NCBI GenBank assembly: GCA_036346225.1
Contig: JARFIW010000966.1
Location: forward strand, 2,480,001 to 2,544,000
DNA length: 64,000 nt
Direction: 5' to 3'
DNA from: Platerodrilus igneus
Lineage: Eukaryota > Arthropoda > Insecta > Coleoptera > Lycidae
The notes beneath the pieces are model-generated. The model did not search any database. It had not been told where the DNA came from and worked only from the letters and a program-made list of their open reading frames with translations. A program made the translations under genes and the position numbers. Shown here in pieces: positions 34,980-46,003 of the stretch. Position 1 is the first letter of the stretch, and every line of letters starts with the position of its first letter.

Positions 34980-35155
34980 TAATATCGTATTTACCTATTA
35001 TCTTTGATAATAACTTTATCTTAATATCGTTATCTTACCTATTATCTTTGATAATAACTTGAGTTAATATCTTTATCTTACCTATTATCTTTGATAATAA
35101 CTTAAGCTTATTATCGTTATCTTACCTATTATCTTCGATAATAACTTGAGACTTT
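34980..35155. repeat. 44-bp minisatellite, four units
   Basis: TTACCTATTATCTTTGATAA recurs at about 34991, 35035, 35078 and 35122. Each unit contains TTATCTTTGATAA, a near-perfect hairpin. Confidence 0.8.
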
Positions 35156-35362
35156 TTGTCTTATCTTTTTATCTTCCTAACGTTTGGTATTTACGACAGA
35201 CGTAGGAATTATTTTTTGAATATTGAGTGAAGAAGCTAACCTGTTGGTAGCCATGTAATTTGTTAGGTTTGTAATGTAAGAAATTAGTAAGATGGTAATG
35301 TTGGTAAATTTGTTGATTCACAACCATGTCATAAACAAGTTTTGATGTGTATTGTTTATTAA

Positions 35363-36458
35363 GCCAGAGTACCAGTACATAAAAATTTGCTAAAGTGCAC
35401 AGTAACTTGCTCTTTTGGACATTTTGAAATTTGGGCATTTTCTTGCCAAGGCAAAAAACAGTTTAGATGCAATGCTTATGTGCGTGTGCACTAAAAAAAC
35501 TGTAATGTTAGCTTTAGTTATAGTATATATGTTAGACGACTTGTCGTATTTGTTTTAGTTTTAGTAGTGTTTCGTGCTCTCCGACAAATTTGTACTGTCG
35601 ATTATAACTGCGCTACATCAAAGACAATGGGGCTACACATTCCGTTTCCTGGTTAATCGTAAGACGTGTTATCGGTTGAAAAATCCAGGTGACGCCTAAA
35701 ATAAACATTTTCTAGAATTTAAGTTAGGGTATATGTAGGTTAGTTAGGATTTAGATTTTAAGCTCTTACCGTGCTAACAGTCATTTTATTTTTTTAAAGA
35801 TTTTTTTCTTTTATGGCTTTGTCGCGATTGTTACATGCCAAAATTGGACATATACACTTTTTAAATATGTGACTAAATTCCCGCCAGTATTTTAAATAAA
35901 CTTGTTAAATTTCCGTCATTTCGGACAGTTGCGTTTTCGCAAAAGGATGCGCAGGCGCGGTGTGATGGTGCCAGAGTACCAGTACATAAAAAAATTTGCT
36001 AAAGTGCAGAGTAACTTGCTCTTTTGGACATTTGGGAATTTGGGAATTTTCTTGCCAAAGAAAAAACAGTTGAGATGCAATGCTGATGTGCATATGCACT
36101 TAGAAAACTGTAATGTCAGCTTTAGTTATAATAAATATGTTAGGCGACTTGTCGCATTTGTTCTAGTTTTAGTAGTGTTTCGTGCTCTCCGACAAATTTG
36201 TGCTGTCGATTATAACTGCGCCACATTAAAGACTCGTGTGTGCACTTATAAATGTAGTTCATAAACAGTGGGGCTACACATTCCGTTTCCTGGCAAATCG
36301 TAAGACGTGTTATCGGTGGACAAAACCAGGTGGCGTCTAAAATAAACAGTTTGTAGAATTTAAGTTAGGGTTTATGTAGGTTAGTGAGGATTTAGATTTT
36401 AAGCTTTTACCGTACTAACAGTCATTTTCTTTTTTTAAGATTTTTTCTTTTATGGCTT
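35363..36458 (+). repeat. Tandem ~610-640-bp duplication inside the LTR element, including a partial LTR
   Basis: A segment starting GCCAGAGTACCAGTACATAAA occurs at 35363 and again at 35970. Both copies run up to TATGGCTTTGTCGCGATTG, the start of the LTR. Between them lies a partial LTR start (about 35820-35969). So the 3' part reads X, partial LTR, X', full LTR. Confidence 0.75.
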
Positions 36459-37160
36459 TGTCGCGATTGTTACATGCCGAAAATCGGCTATGTAAACATT
36501 TTTGATTTTAGTTTTAAATATGTGACTGAAATTGCGCCAATATTTTAAAAACGGATTTGTGCATTTCCGTAACTTGGGACAGTTGCGTCGGCGCCAGAGA
36601 ATGCGCAGACGTGGAGTGGGGAAGGAAGTGCGCGGTTCCCAACACGATTCATTAGCCAACGAGACGTCTAACAGTGATGTTATCTGTGTCTTTTTTTGTC
36701 TTCTGTTTCAGATAATGTAGGTTTCCTTTGTCGTGCCTACTATCGTTCCTTATCTGGTTGATCCTTTATCGTACCGCTACAGAAAGAAGAGGGAAGACAA
36801 AACCAATCTGACTTCAACGAGGGCGAAGACCGAACCACGCCCAACCAACTGCGAGATCAATGGAAAGAGGCATGGCTCTTACCGCAAGAATAACCGTAAT
36901 GTCGCGAAGGGCTCCACGTTTTACGTGAGTACATTTTATCTTTTCCTATATGGCGTCTCGGGGTATTACAATAAATATTTTTGGTATGTAATACTATTTG
37001 AGACGCAATTCTGACGTAATATCTTGTTGCGCAATATTATGTACGTGTTTATTATGTTACCAACTGCCGTAGTGGCTCTTATCAATTACGCCGGGACTTT
37101 AACGGTTATACCTTAGACTATAACAGTCACGTGTGAAGCATTATAGTAGCTGTATCGACA
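36459..37160 (+). repeat. 3' LTR of the coding-less LTR element
   Basis: It aligns with 31851-32547 over its length with frequent small differences. The tail is more diverged (ends TATCGACA). It begins TGTCGCGATTGTTACATGCC. Confidence 0.8.
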
Positions 37161-37301
37161 GATTCTTTAAATTTATCATGCACGCATGCCGCGGCAAGAA
37201 TTTGCACAATACTATCAAAACCACAAATGTTTTTGACAAATATGCTACTGGATCCTATTTTTAAAACTGAAAAAATATTGCCATTTTGTAACACACCTAA
37301 A
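37161..37301 (-). pseudogene. Transposon-type ORF, middle segment
   Basis: On the minus strand this short piece reads GVLQNGNIFSVLKIGSSS, then IFVKNICGFDSIVQILAAAC, and ends HDKFKES. It lies between the Ty3/gypsy 5' LTR and the coding-less element's 3' LTR. The NICGFDSIVQ block looks like the catalytic-Cys box of USP-like peptidases, which is an inference. It joins exactly in frame with 42415-42837 when the Ty3 element and one TAAA target copy are left out. Confidence 0.65.
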
Positions 37302-37476
37302 TGTTAACATTAAATTAGCATTAGTTAGTAGGTTATGTATTATTCGATGATCTAGTAGTCTGGCTAGTAATACTGTACTGTCAGTCCAGTTTTGTGATAT
37401 AAATAAATCCTGGCCTTAAGCAATCACTTCGAGTTTATTTTTTTATCCCAAGGGCTCCTAGTGGAAGGAGCTAACA
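37302..37476 (+). repeat. 5' LTR of the Ty3/gypsy element
   Basis: 175 bp, TGTTAAC to GCTAACA. It contains a GATATAAATAAATCC stretch that may serve as TATA box or polyadenylation signal. Compared with the 3' LTR it has an extra GGAAGG near the end. Confidence 0.9.
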
Positions 37477-37564
37477 TCTCACAAGTGGGATTGAAACAGT
37501 TCACACGGTAATTAAAGAAGAAAAAAAAGAGGAAAATTTTTTTCTTTTTAGTTTTGAGTGAGAC

Positions 37565-38523
37565 ATGGCATCTGACAAATCTGTGAACCACGAGGGTCAA
37601 CAGCAACCAAATAAAGGAATGAATAATCCTTTAATGACAATGATGTCTATGTTCGAGAGAATGGAGGTATCCAGGGCAAGAAAGGACGAGCTTTTATGCG
37701 CAATATTGCAACAACAAATAAAGTCTAATGAGAAAGCGCTTGAAGTAAAAGTGCCACATACAAAGTTTCACGTGATGCCGGATTTCTCAAAAAGTACTGA
37801 AAATTTTTCAGGTTTATGCGATGAGGAAGCAATCGAATGGATTGATAAAATGAACAGCTGTGCTTTGCTGCACAATTGGCCAGAAGAATTTAAGCTGGTA
37901 CAGCGAGAATACATTTGGTTTCGGCTGCGCGAAGCTGGTTCAATGTCAAAAATGATAATATTAAGTCATGGTCCGATTTTGAAAAGGAATTTCGTGCTAC
38001 GTTCGAAGTCATTTCTAGTATAACAAATTTGTGGAAACACATGATTCAACGTATACAAGATTATCGCAAACCAATAGAAAATTATTTCCACGATAACAAT
38101 AAAATGTGCAAACTTTGAAATTGCCATTTGATGAATGTAAAAAACAAATACTGACAGGACTATATCAGAGGGAAGTAATTCCAGGGTTACTTGTAAAGCA
38201 ACATAAAGACTAAAACGAATTACTACATGACCTGATATGTTTATACGAGTGAAAGAGCGGTTTAAAACACAGCCTAAAGAGGTGTTTAACCATCATCAAA
38301 CAGAATCAAGAACACATGCGCCAATTCCAGTGGATACGGAACGTACAAAAATGGTATACAGTTAAAAGGTTAGTACACCTCAAGGAAAGCGAGCGGGCCT
38401 AGATGTTTTAATTGTGCTGAGCGAGGTCATGTGTCAGCCTCATGCACACAACCGCGTAGCGGATCCATTTGTTTCAAGTGCAGACAACCGGATCATAAGT
38501 ACAAAGACTGCCCAAAAAGAGAT
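37565..38523 (+). pseudogene. Ty3/gypsy gag with two zinc knuckles, frameshifted
   Basis: It starts at the ATG at 37565 (MASDKSVNHEG), 88 bases after the LTR. The capsid-like region (EAIEWIDKMNSC, EEFKLVQREYIWFRLREAG) is frameshifted near 37945 and continues in the second frame (SDFEKEFRATF, YRKPIENYFHDNNKMC). After further stops two CCHC knuckles are seen: CFNCAERGHVSASC (about 38404) and CFKCRQPDHKYKDC (about 38473). This is the nucleocapsid part. The gene is dead. Confidence 0.88.
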
Positions 38524-41500
38524 GCCCTGGTCGGCAACACAACTAACGACAAACCGGTTATGTTAATTGATCCTAACAATGCGATAGACAAATTTTTACG
38601 CTTTGCCAAAATTAATGGTAGGGTAGTAAACACATTAACAGACACAGGCTGTGATGTTTGTGCAATAAAAGCATCAATAGCTGATAGCGTTGGTCACGCA
38701 AAGTCAACGACAGAGCAGTTATATGGTTTTGGTAATCACCAGGATCCGGCAGTTTTATGCAAAGCGTTTATAATGGCAAAAGTTGAAGTTGACGATATAT
38801 ACGTAGAAGCGGTTAAGATTTACGTAGTGCCAGATCAAGCACAACTAGTAGATGTAATCCTAGGAAGGTCTTTCACAGAAAACAAAGAAATCGCATATGT
38901 ACGAGTGGGCGACGATTTTACTTTTGGTTGGAACAGCGATTTCCTTTTTAAAGACTGGATGTTCACAAAACAGTAAAATTAAGTTAAAAAACGCAGAAAG
39001 TTGCGTTATTCCAGAAAATTTGATCAATTTTGTACGAATAGAGTGTGAGAACAGTATTTTTTCCGTGCCCATCGCAAATAATGGCAAAGATATTGTCAGC
39101 ATACGGCAAGGTCAATGTATCGGTTTTATAAAACCTAAGGAAATGGCGTTAATCGAGAAAACCAAGAAGACTGCCGATACTGGCGATATTACTACGGATA
39201 TGTTAAACGTAGACCAAAATGTGGAATCAGCGATACGAGAAAAACTTTTAAAGCTGTGCAATGAATATAGGGACTGTTTTGCGTTTACCTTATTCAAATT
39301 AGGGTGTACCGACCTAATGAGTGTGACAATTGAGGATACGGGAATCCCAGTAAGAAGTAAACCATATGAAACTAGCGCAGCGCATCGAAAAATATTTCAA
39401 GGTATTGTCGACGAATGGAAAAAGGCCGGAATAGTGACGGAAACGTCTTCACCGTATACAAGCCCGGTGTTATTAGTAAGTAAATAGTCTGGTGAACCAC
39501 GCCTAGTCATCGATTACCCGCATTGAATAGGCAAACGATTAAAAGTAACTTCCTTATTGCGACAATAGACAACATTTTGAAAACATTAGTCAAGGGGTAC
39601 TGTTTACGACGTTGGACATGGCTCACGGATACCTACAGATTCCATTCACAGAAGAAGCGAAGGCAAAACAGTATTTATAAAACCAGATTGCACTGGACAG
39701 TTTGAACGTTTAATTTTTGGACTAACGAACGCTCCTTACGAATTTAGTAGGCTGATGTCGTTAGTTTTGGGTCCATTAAAAAATAAGGCAGCGATGTCGT
39801 ATCTTGATGATTTAATCATACTTGCGCGCAATTGGAGCGAAATGTTTATGAAGTTGAGACAAGTTTTCGATGCGTTAAGAAGTGCAAAATTGACATTGAA
39901 ATTGAAAAAGTGCCAATTTGGGTGTCACGAGGTGGAATTGTTAGGATTCATAATTTCGAAAGGTACCATTAAACCTGGTGAGACCAAGACGAAAGCGATA
40001 CGTAAATTTCCCAGACCAAAAAATGTTCACGAGTTACGAAGATTTCTAGGTTTAACGTCATATTTTCGGTGTTTCATTAAGGATTTCGCATTACGCGTAA
40101 AACCTTTAACTGAATTGGCTCGAAAAAATAGTGTTTTCGCGTGGAAGGAAACACAAGAACAAGCTTTTGTAGATTTGTGGGATTCATTAATAAGCGAGCC
40201 AATTTTAAAATTGTATGATGTCACAGCTTTTGAAACCGCATTATTTACAGATGCAAGTTCAATTGGCATCTCTGGAATATTAATGCAACGTACGTCAGAG
40301 GGAGTGAAATGTATGTAAGTAAAAAAACGACAGACGCCGAGAAAAATTACCATTCATCTAAACTGGAGTTACTAGCGATTATCTACTGTATTGAGAGATT
40401 ACGAAATTTCTTAATTGAAATTTCATTCCATGTTTATACGGACTGTCAAGCGTTGATATATTTAAACACGATGAAAACAAAAAACGCGCAAATAATACGT
40501 TGGTGTACAATACTAACAGATTACGACATAGTGATAAAATATAAACCTGGTGCGAAAATGCAGCATGTGGACACATTATCGAGAGCGCGTATATAGTCAG
40601 AGTCAGATATGGGTAAAGAAATAGAGGAACGTATAGAAATTTTGCAGACCATGAACGAAAACCACTATATAACGATGATACAGCGTAGTGATCCTTATCT
40701 GTGCAGTATTATAAATGTACTGACAATACCAGAAGAAGAAAGAACGCCTCAAGCAGTTAAGAGTATAGCAGGTTACAGTTTAAAAACCGGTACGCTTTAT
40801 CACGAGACGTTTTTGGAGGGTCGAATAAAACATTTATATGCAATACCTAAAGCATTGAGAAAAAGTATTGTTGTTAAATGCCACGATTTATTGGGCCATT
40901 TTGGTGTGGACTGTACAGTGGACAAAATACAAGAATTGTATTGGTTTCCACGACTATAACGATATGTACGACTTTACATAAGTGCATGTGCCGAATGTTT
41001 GATAAACAAGGTGCCCGTGGGAAAAAGACCTGGAGAGCTCAACCCAATTTCTCCGCCGTGTAGGCCTTTTGCAAGAGTTCATGAAGATCATGTTGGTCCG
41101 TTCGTGGCTTGTGAATCGGGTAACACGTATGTGCTGGTAGTAACAGACGCGCTAACAAAATTTGTAAAACTGTTTCCTTCAAAAACTGTGAAAATAGAAG
41201 TAGTAATATATGCATTGGAGCGATTTAAATTAGCGTTTGGCATTCCGCAACGTATTGTAAGTGATCGAGCTACTTGCTTTACATCGAATGAATTTAAAAT
41301 GTTTTTAAGTAAACACGGTATTCGTCATACGTTAAATTCTAGTCAATGGCCGCGTGGAAATGGAGTTGTGGAGCGTGTGAACCAAACGCTAATAGCAGAA
41401 ATTATGGTGTGCATGGACGAAGAAATCAATTGGGATCTAAAAACTTCTGAGGTCGAAAAAAATTTGAAAATCTTTCGAAATAAAACGACAAAGAAATCGC

Positions 41501-42107
41501 CATTTGAAGCGTTGTATGGATTTTTACCACGATTTGCTGATGGAAACTGGCTAATGTTGTAGAAAATGAGGACAGCGAATGGCAACCACCTGAAAATTTA
41601 CAACGCGAAATTAGAGAAAACATTTTGCTTGAGCAAGCAAAATACAGAAAACGACATGACGCTAAAAGGTGCCGGGCAGAAACGTTTGATATTGGCAATA
41701 TAGTGTTAATGCGAAAATTGCCAAAAACGACAGGCAAAAGCACAAAAACCCAAAAGAAATACAGAGGTGTTTATGTGATAAGTGAAATAATCCCAGGCAA
41801 TACTTATAGAATATGTAGTATTGACGCCACCCCAGGCCAACGATTTTCGACAACAGCACATATAAGTCAGCTAAAGATTTACCGTGTTCAAAAAGATGAA
41901 TCTGATTCAGATTGTAATGGTTCAGTGAATGGTAAAGTTAACGAAGCTTCAGAAAGTGAATCGATCACAGACAATGTAGAACAATGTGAGGATACGTGTT
42001 CAGAGTACGAAAATAGTAAAAAAGTCGCTTCGAATGATAATCATACTTTATCTACGCGAAGTGGTCGAGTGGTAAAAAGGCCTAAACATTTGGCAAATTA
42101 TTGCTAG
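38524..42107 (+). pseudogene. Ty3/gypsy pol (protease, RT, RNase H, integrase), interrupted
   Basis: Protease has LTDTGCDVCAIK with the DTG triad at 38641. RT starts with VRSKPYETSAAHR and SPYTSPVLLVSK, then a TAG at about 39485. The YLDD box is at about 39800, in a segment that continues GFIISKGTIKPGETK and FLGLTSYFRCFIKDFA. RNase H follows (LFTDASS, then SSKLELLAI and VYTDCQALIYL). Integrase shows an H-containing N-terminal part (CHDLLGHFGV), then the DDE core: HEDHVGPF, RIVSDRATCF, and WPRGNGVVERVNQTL (about 41345-41390). A stop at 41560 precedes the final segment (41625-42107) with a GPY/F-like module YRGVYVISEIIPGNTYRI and an acidic tail. There are at least four frame breaks. Confidence 0.9.
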
Positions 42108-42245
42108 GACTGATTGTTTTGTTTTATTTTAATTATGTAAAATAATGTGCTTTGTTAACATAGCGAAAAATTGTTTTTAGATCGTAAGCTCGTTTGGTTA
42201 ATTTGGCACGTCAACGAGGTCGTTGCCTTGGTCAGTTTGGCCGAG

Positions 42246-42414
42246 TGTTAACATTGTACTAGCATTAGTTAGTAGGTTATGCTTTATTCGATGTTCTAGT
42301 AGTCTGGCTAGTAATATAGTACTGTCAGTCCAGTTTTGTGACATAAATAAATCCTGACCTTAAGGTAAAACTTTGAGTTTGTGTTTTTACCCCAAGGGCT
42401 CCTAGTAGCTAACA
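42246..42414 (+). repeat. 3' LTR of the Ty3/gypsy element
   Basis: 169 bp, matching the 5' LTR apart from scattered substitutions and a short indel. No obvious polypurine tract precedes it. Confidence 0.9.
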
Positions 42415-42837
42415 TAAAGTAACATGTTTTTTATTAATGTTAAACGTGTCCCAGCCAGGACATGCGTCTAGGTAAGCACGTTTAGCTTTTTTATCGTTCT
42501 TATTTCTCCAGTTTTGTTTTGCCGCTAACTCACAAGATTCTTCATCCGATTCCTCAGAATTTAGCGGTATTTGAATATCAGATTTCGGATATTCGAGAAT
42601 TTCAGTTGAATCTAACATTGGCATCTCGTGATTCGTATTAATTTTTGATATAGGTGGTAACGTCGGTCTGTTAACTTCCGACATAGCCAGCTTCGCTTTA
42701 CCGGAGAAGGATTGGATGTGCGTCGTTAAAAATTTATCTATTTGGGTTGATTGCGAACTGTATTTTAATAGTCTGTTTTTAACATCGTTAAATTGTGACT
42801 CAACTACAGCAAAACTTGCATTGTGTATAAGCTGACT
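42415..42837 (-). pseudogene. Transposon-type ORF, first visible segment
   Basis: Open on the minus strand from about 42837 to the Ty3 insertion point, with an internal ATG at 42684. It reads NASFAVVESQFNDVKNRLL, KYSSQSTQIDKFLTTHI, an acidic Ser/Glu stretch (SEESDEESCE) and a basic end KNDKKAKRAYLDACPGWD. The VVESQFNDVKNRLL block resembles the region after the catalytic core in some MULE-like transposases. That is a weak recollection, not a firm assignment. It was once continuous with 37297-37161 and then 31850-31464. Confidence 0.6.
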
Positions 42838-43317
42838 TCACACACGCGTTGCACACTATTCTTTTTCTACGACATTAAATTCAAACGCATTTTTTAATTT
42901 TTGTTTTTGACATTTGCTGTGACATTTCTAAATACTATCAAAATATAGCACGCACACCAATCTATTTACTTGTGACCAGTGCGTAAAAGTACATGGGCTC
43001 TTATGGCAAGTATGCGTGAAGTAAATCTCATAAGGATTACATTGCATTTCACGCAGCGGTGTGTGAAATAGTACTTCACCAAAATCTTGGCAAATATTTG
43101 ACTTATTTTATTATTGAATGCTATTAATATTTTATTATAAACATGTACTCCTAAATATAACTTATATGTTCGTTCTCGTTGTGGTTGGTGAGATATTCTT
43201 TTCGTTAGGAAAAGGCCACGTAGATTTTATAGGTATATACGTTTATTGGCCTATCGTTCCATGACAGAACATCCTAGTCAAACAAATTTTGTAATGAAAA
43301 CCATGATTACTATATGG
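42838..43317. other. AT-rich DNA, no gene seen
   Basis: It carries CTGACTTCACACACGCG at 42832, echoed by CTAACTTCACACACATT at 44074 beyond the satellite arrays. These could mark the ends of an insertion. Confidence 0.3.
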
Positions 43318-43682
43318 TCAGAACAAAAAGTTAGCTATATGGAACAAAAGAGAAAAACTATATTTACTCTTGTCCATACAGTAAAAACATCGATTTTGGA
43401 AGAACCGGTGGCGATGGTAGACTCATAATGCAGAACTAGGTTTTTCAAACTTAGAACAGCTCGGAACAAAAAGTTAGCCCTTGGAACAAAAGTGGAAGGC
43501 TATGTTTACCTTTGTCGATATAGCAAAAACATCAATTTTTGGGATAACCGCTGGTGATATGAGATTCATACTGCCGAACTATGTTCTCTAGGCATAGAAC
43601 AGCTCAGAGCAAAAAGTCACCCACTAGAGCAAGAAAGGAAAGGTATGTTTACTCTTGGCCGGGCAGTCTTGTTTGTCGAAAA
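43318..43682 (+). repeat. Tandem array of ~143-bp units, GGAACAA-rich
   Basis: GAACAAAAAGTTAGC-like starts recur at 43321, 43463 and 43607. Each is followed by TTTACTCTTG-like and AAAAACATC-like blocks. There are about two and a half units. Confidence 0.75.
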
Positions 43683-44085
43683 ACTTTTTTCCGTTTTTTT
43701 TTTTAGGAATCGTTAGATACAGAATTGTCCTTTTGGAACAATGTTTGGAACAACTAGAACAATCCTAATCGAGGATCAAAATTTCGATTTTTGAAAAATG
43801 GGGTGCCAGCAAAAAAAGTTTTTTCCGTTTTTTTGAAAAATCGTTTAGATACGGAATTGTCCTTTTGGAACAATGTTTGGAACAACTAGAACAATGTTAA
43901 ACGATGGCTAAAACCGCGTTTTCGATAAATGGGATGCCAGTAACAAAATGGGTTTTTTTCAAATTTTCGAAGAATCGTTTGGAATAAAATAATGTCGAAT
44001 TGGAACAATGCGGTACAAGATTAGAACAAACTGAAACAACTTTCAAAATCACGTTTTTAAAAAATGGGGTGCTAACTTCACACAC
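43683..44085 (+). repeat. Tandem array of ~131-bp units, GGAACAA-rich
   Basis: Three units, with TAGATACAGAATTGTCC at 43714, its copy at 43846, and a diverged one near 43975. GGAACAATGTTTGGAACAAC occurs in the first two, and each ends AAATGGGGTGC or similar. Confidence 0.75.
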
Positions 44086-46003
44086 ATTTAATGATGTTTT
44101 TTACTATACCGAGTATATCACTTACGAGTTAATTTCGTAAGACGTTTAACGCTCACGCGTTATTTAAATACACATTAGGGAATATGCATATAAATTTCTA
44201 TAATTTCAGATAGTTCAATGAGCTTAGTTAGAAATACCCTGAAAATTTTATAGAAGCTTGCATGGTTTACATTTAATAACAAGGACATTGCATTATAATT
44301 TGAAAATAATACATAAATACTAAAGTACTTAGTACATTTTTTTACAACCAGTAATAGTAGTAAGGTGTAATACATTGCTGTACGTAGATTTGAAAGTTTG
44401 TAATGGAAATGCACGATTATTGTTTGTAAACGAACAAAAGCATTACCAATGTCTTGAGGATCTCGCATGACTATGCCATTATAGGACATTTCAGATTTGA
44501 ATTTTTAACTTAATTTCTGAAAAAATAAAACGTTTGCAGGTTATTTTATAAAAATTGAAATTGGAACAATTTTCAACAAGCCGAATGTCCGATTCCGTTA
44601 ACATTCAAAAGCAAACCTAGATCGCACACATTAAAATGTAAATTTGACATAAATTGATAGCAGTTTGATGAATGTTTGTTGTAATTAAGCAAGACGTATA
44701 GTTCTTGATTTACAAGCACTTTGACTAACTCTAAATAATAAAACGCATGACATTTTAATCGCAATTAACTTCGACTGATGTATTTCTGGTAATTATATAC
44801 TAAAAGCACACGAAAATACTCCCTTATTTGTGGCTGCACTTGAGCGTTATTGATTGGTTCACGAAATTGCTGGGATATTCACAGAGACAAAGTGGAAACC
44901 CCTCAGCACATTCACGAGGTTGACCGTTAGAACACTGGGATGATTGATTACACTAGGGTTCGAAAAGGGTTTTGATGACATCCTATTTGCGTCCAATGTG
45001 GTAGTAAATTTTAGATATTATACAAAATTCTATTGCCAATTCAGAAATTTCAATGAAAGTAAATTACCTAGCGCATTTTCTGCGACATCCGTAACGGAAG
45101 GGGCTATCTGTAGATATTCAAGGCAGGTTGGGATAATTTGATCTTTCCTTTCGACTGAAATCAATTTCTTATAAACAAGAATATTAAATAAATACCTGTT
45201 GCCTACTTTATTAGCTTTTGACAGCTACATGAACTTGCTCAGGATGTGATACAGATTGGATTTAATGAATTGTGACAAATTCAATTTGCAACGTCTCTCC
45301 AAATTGTTTTCTATACTGCAAATATAGAGGAAATGGTATTTGATAAGCGTTGGAAACAAAAATTAAACATAAATATTTATTTGAGGATTGGTCATAGCTT
45401 TGTTATTGTCGTATCGCAAATCATTGCAAGGTATTTCAAATTGTGCCGGAGTGTCTAAAAACAAATTACTAAAAAAAAGAAAAGGAATTCTTACTCTACT
45501 TATGTATAAATACTGTTTTACTGCAGTATACTAATCTAACCACAAACCATAGAAAAATAAAATGTTCAAAGTCATTGTCGGAATAAATACTTGACTCTAA
45601 CCACAAACAAATATAGTTATAGGTACGTTGTTAACAGAAAACGTTATGTGGACAATTACATATTTCTCGTGCATAGTAAATTATACTTCATACAGCATAC
45701 ATTATCTGAGCTGTAATATTTACCACTTCATTTACCATTTCAACAGGAGTAGTAATACACCTTCTGATTTATTTCAGAGGTTGGGAAGCTTACTGAGAAC
45801 ACATTAAAATCGTAATATCTAAAGAATATTTAACAAAAAATTTACTTGATAACGTGCCATCAATCGAAACAGTTGAATATAACCTTAAGAACCTGACATG
45901 TAGATAACTATTCTTCACAAAAACTACTGTTCATTTTGATATTTACATTTATATTATACATCACATTAATAATACTAATGCTTTAACTCTTTCGCGACTC
46001 CTG
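44086..46003. other. AT-rich DNA, no gene seen
   Basis: A segment at 45710-45810 (TTGGGAAGCTTACTG) has a diverged direct copy at 53900-54010. TTAACTCTTTCGCGACTCC at 45983 looks like a TTAA target followed by a piggyBac-like terminus, just outside the fold-back array. Confidence 0.45.

Larger units (their letters stand above)
31851..37160 (+). mobile_element. Large LTR retroelement without recognisable coding capacity
   Basis: It is bounded by two ~700-bp direct repeats (31851-32547 and 36459-37160) that start TGTCG and end ACA. A primer-binding-like GTGGCGCCTGAACG directly follows the left repeat, close to the TGGCGCC start typical of tRNA-Lys primers. The 3.9-kb interior shows no gag, protease, RT or integrase motifs, as in large non-autonomous derivatives (LARDs). 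The insertion splits a minus-strand ORF, and the flanking frames rejoin in phase if five bases are counted as target duplication, although the duplicated bases no longer match well (GAATC versus AACGC). Confidence 0.7.
37302..42414 (+). mobile_element. Ty3/gypsy LTR retrotransposon
   Basis: The short LTRs at 37302-37476 and 42246-42414 both begin TGTTAACATT and end CTAACA. They are flanked by a perfect 4-bp target duplication TAAA (37298-37301 and 42415-42418). The interior holds gag with two zinc knuckles, protease, RT, RNase H and integrase in the Ty3/gypsy order. Stops and frameshifts in gag and pol make it inactive. No env is seen. The LTR pair is fairly similar, so insertion is not ancient. 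It inserted into a minus-strand ORF. Confidence 0.93.

Noticed and set aside
36733..37014. A 93-codon plus frame with a basic peptide
   Set aside because: It lies wholly in the 3' LTR of the coding-less element. The same region in the other LTR is broken, so it is probably not a gene.
43318..44085. CRISPR-like array
   Set aside because: The units are long contiguous tandem repeats without repeat/spacer alternation, and the DNA is eukaryotic.
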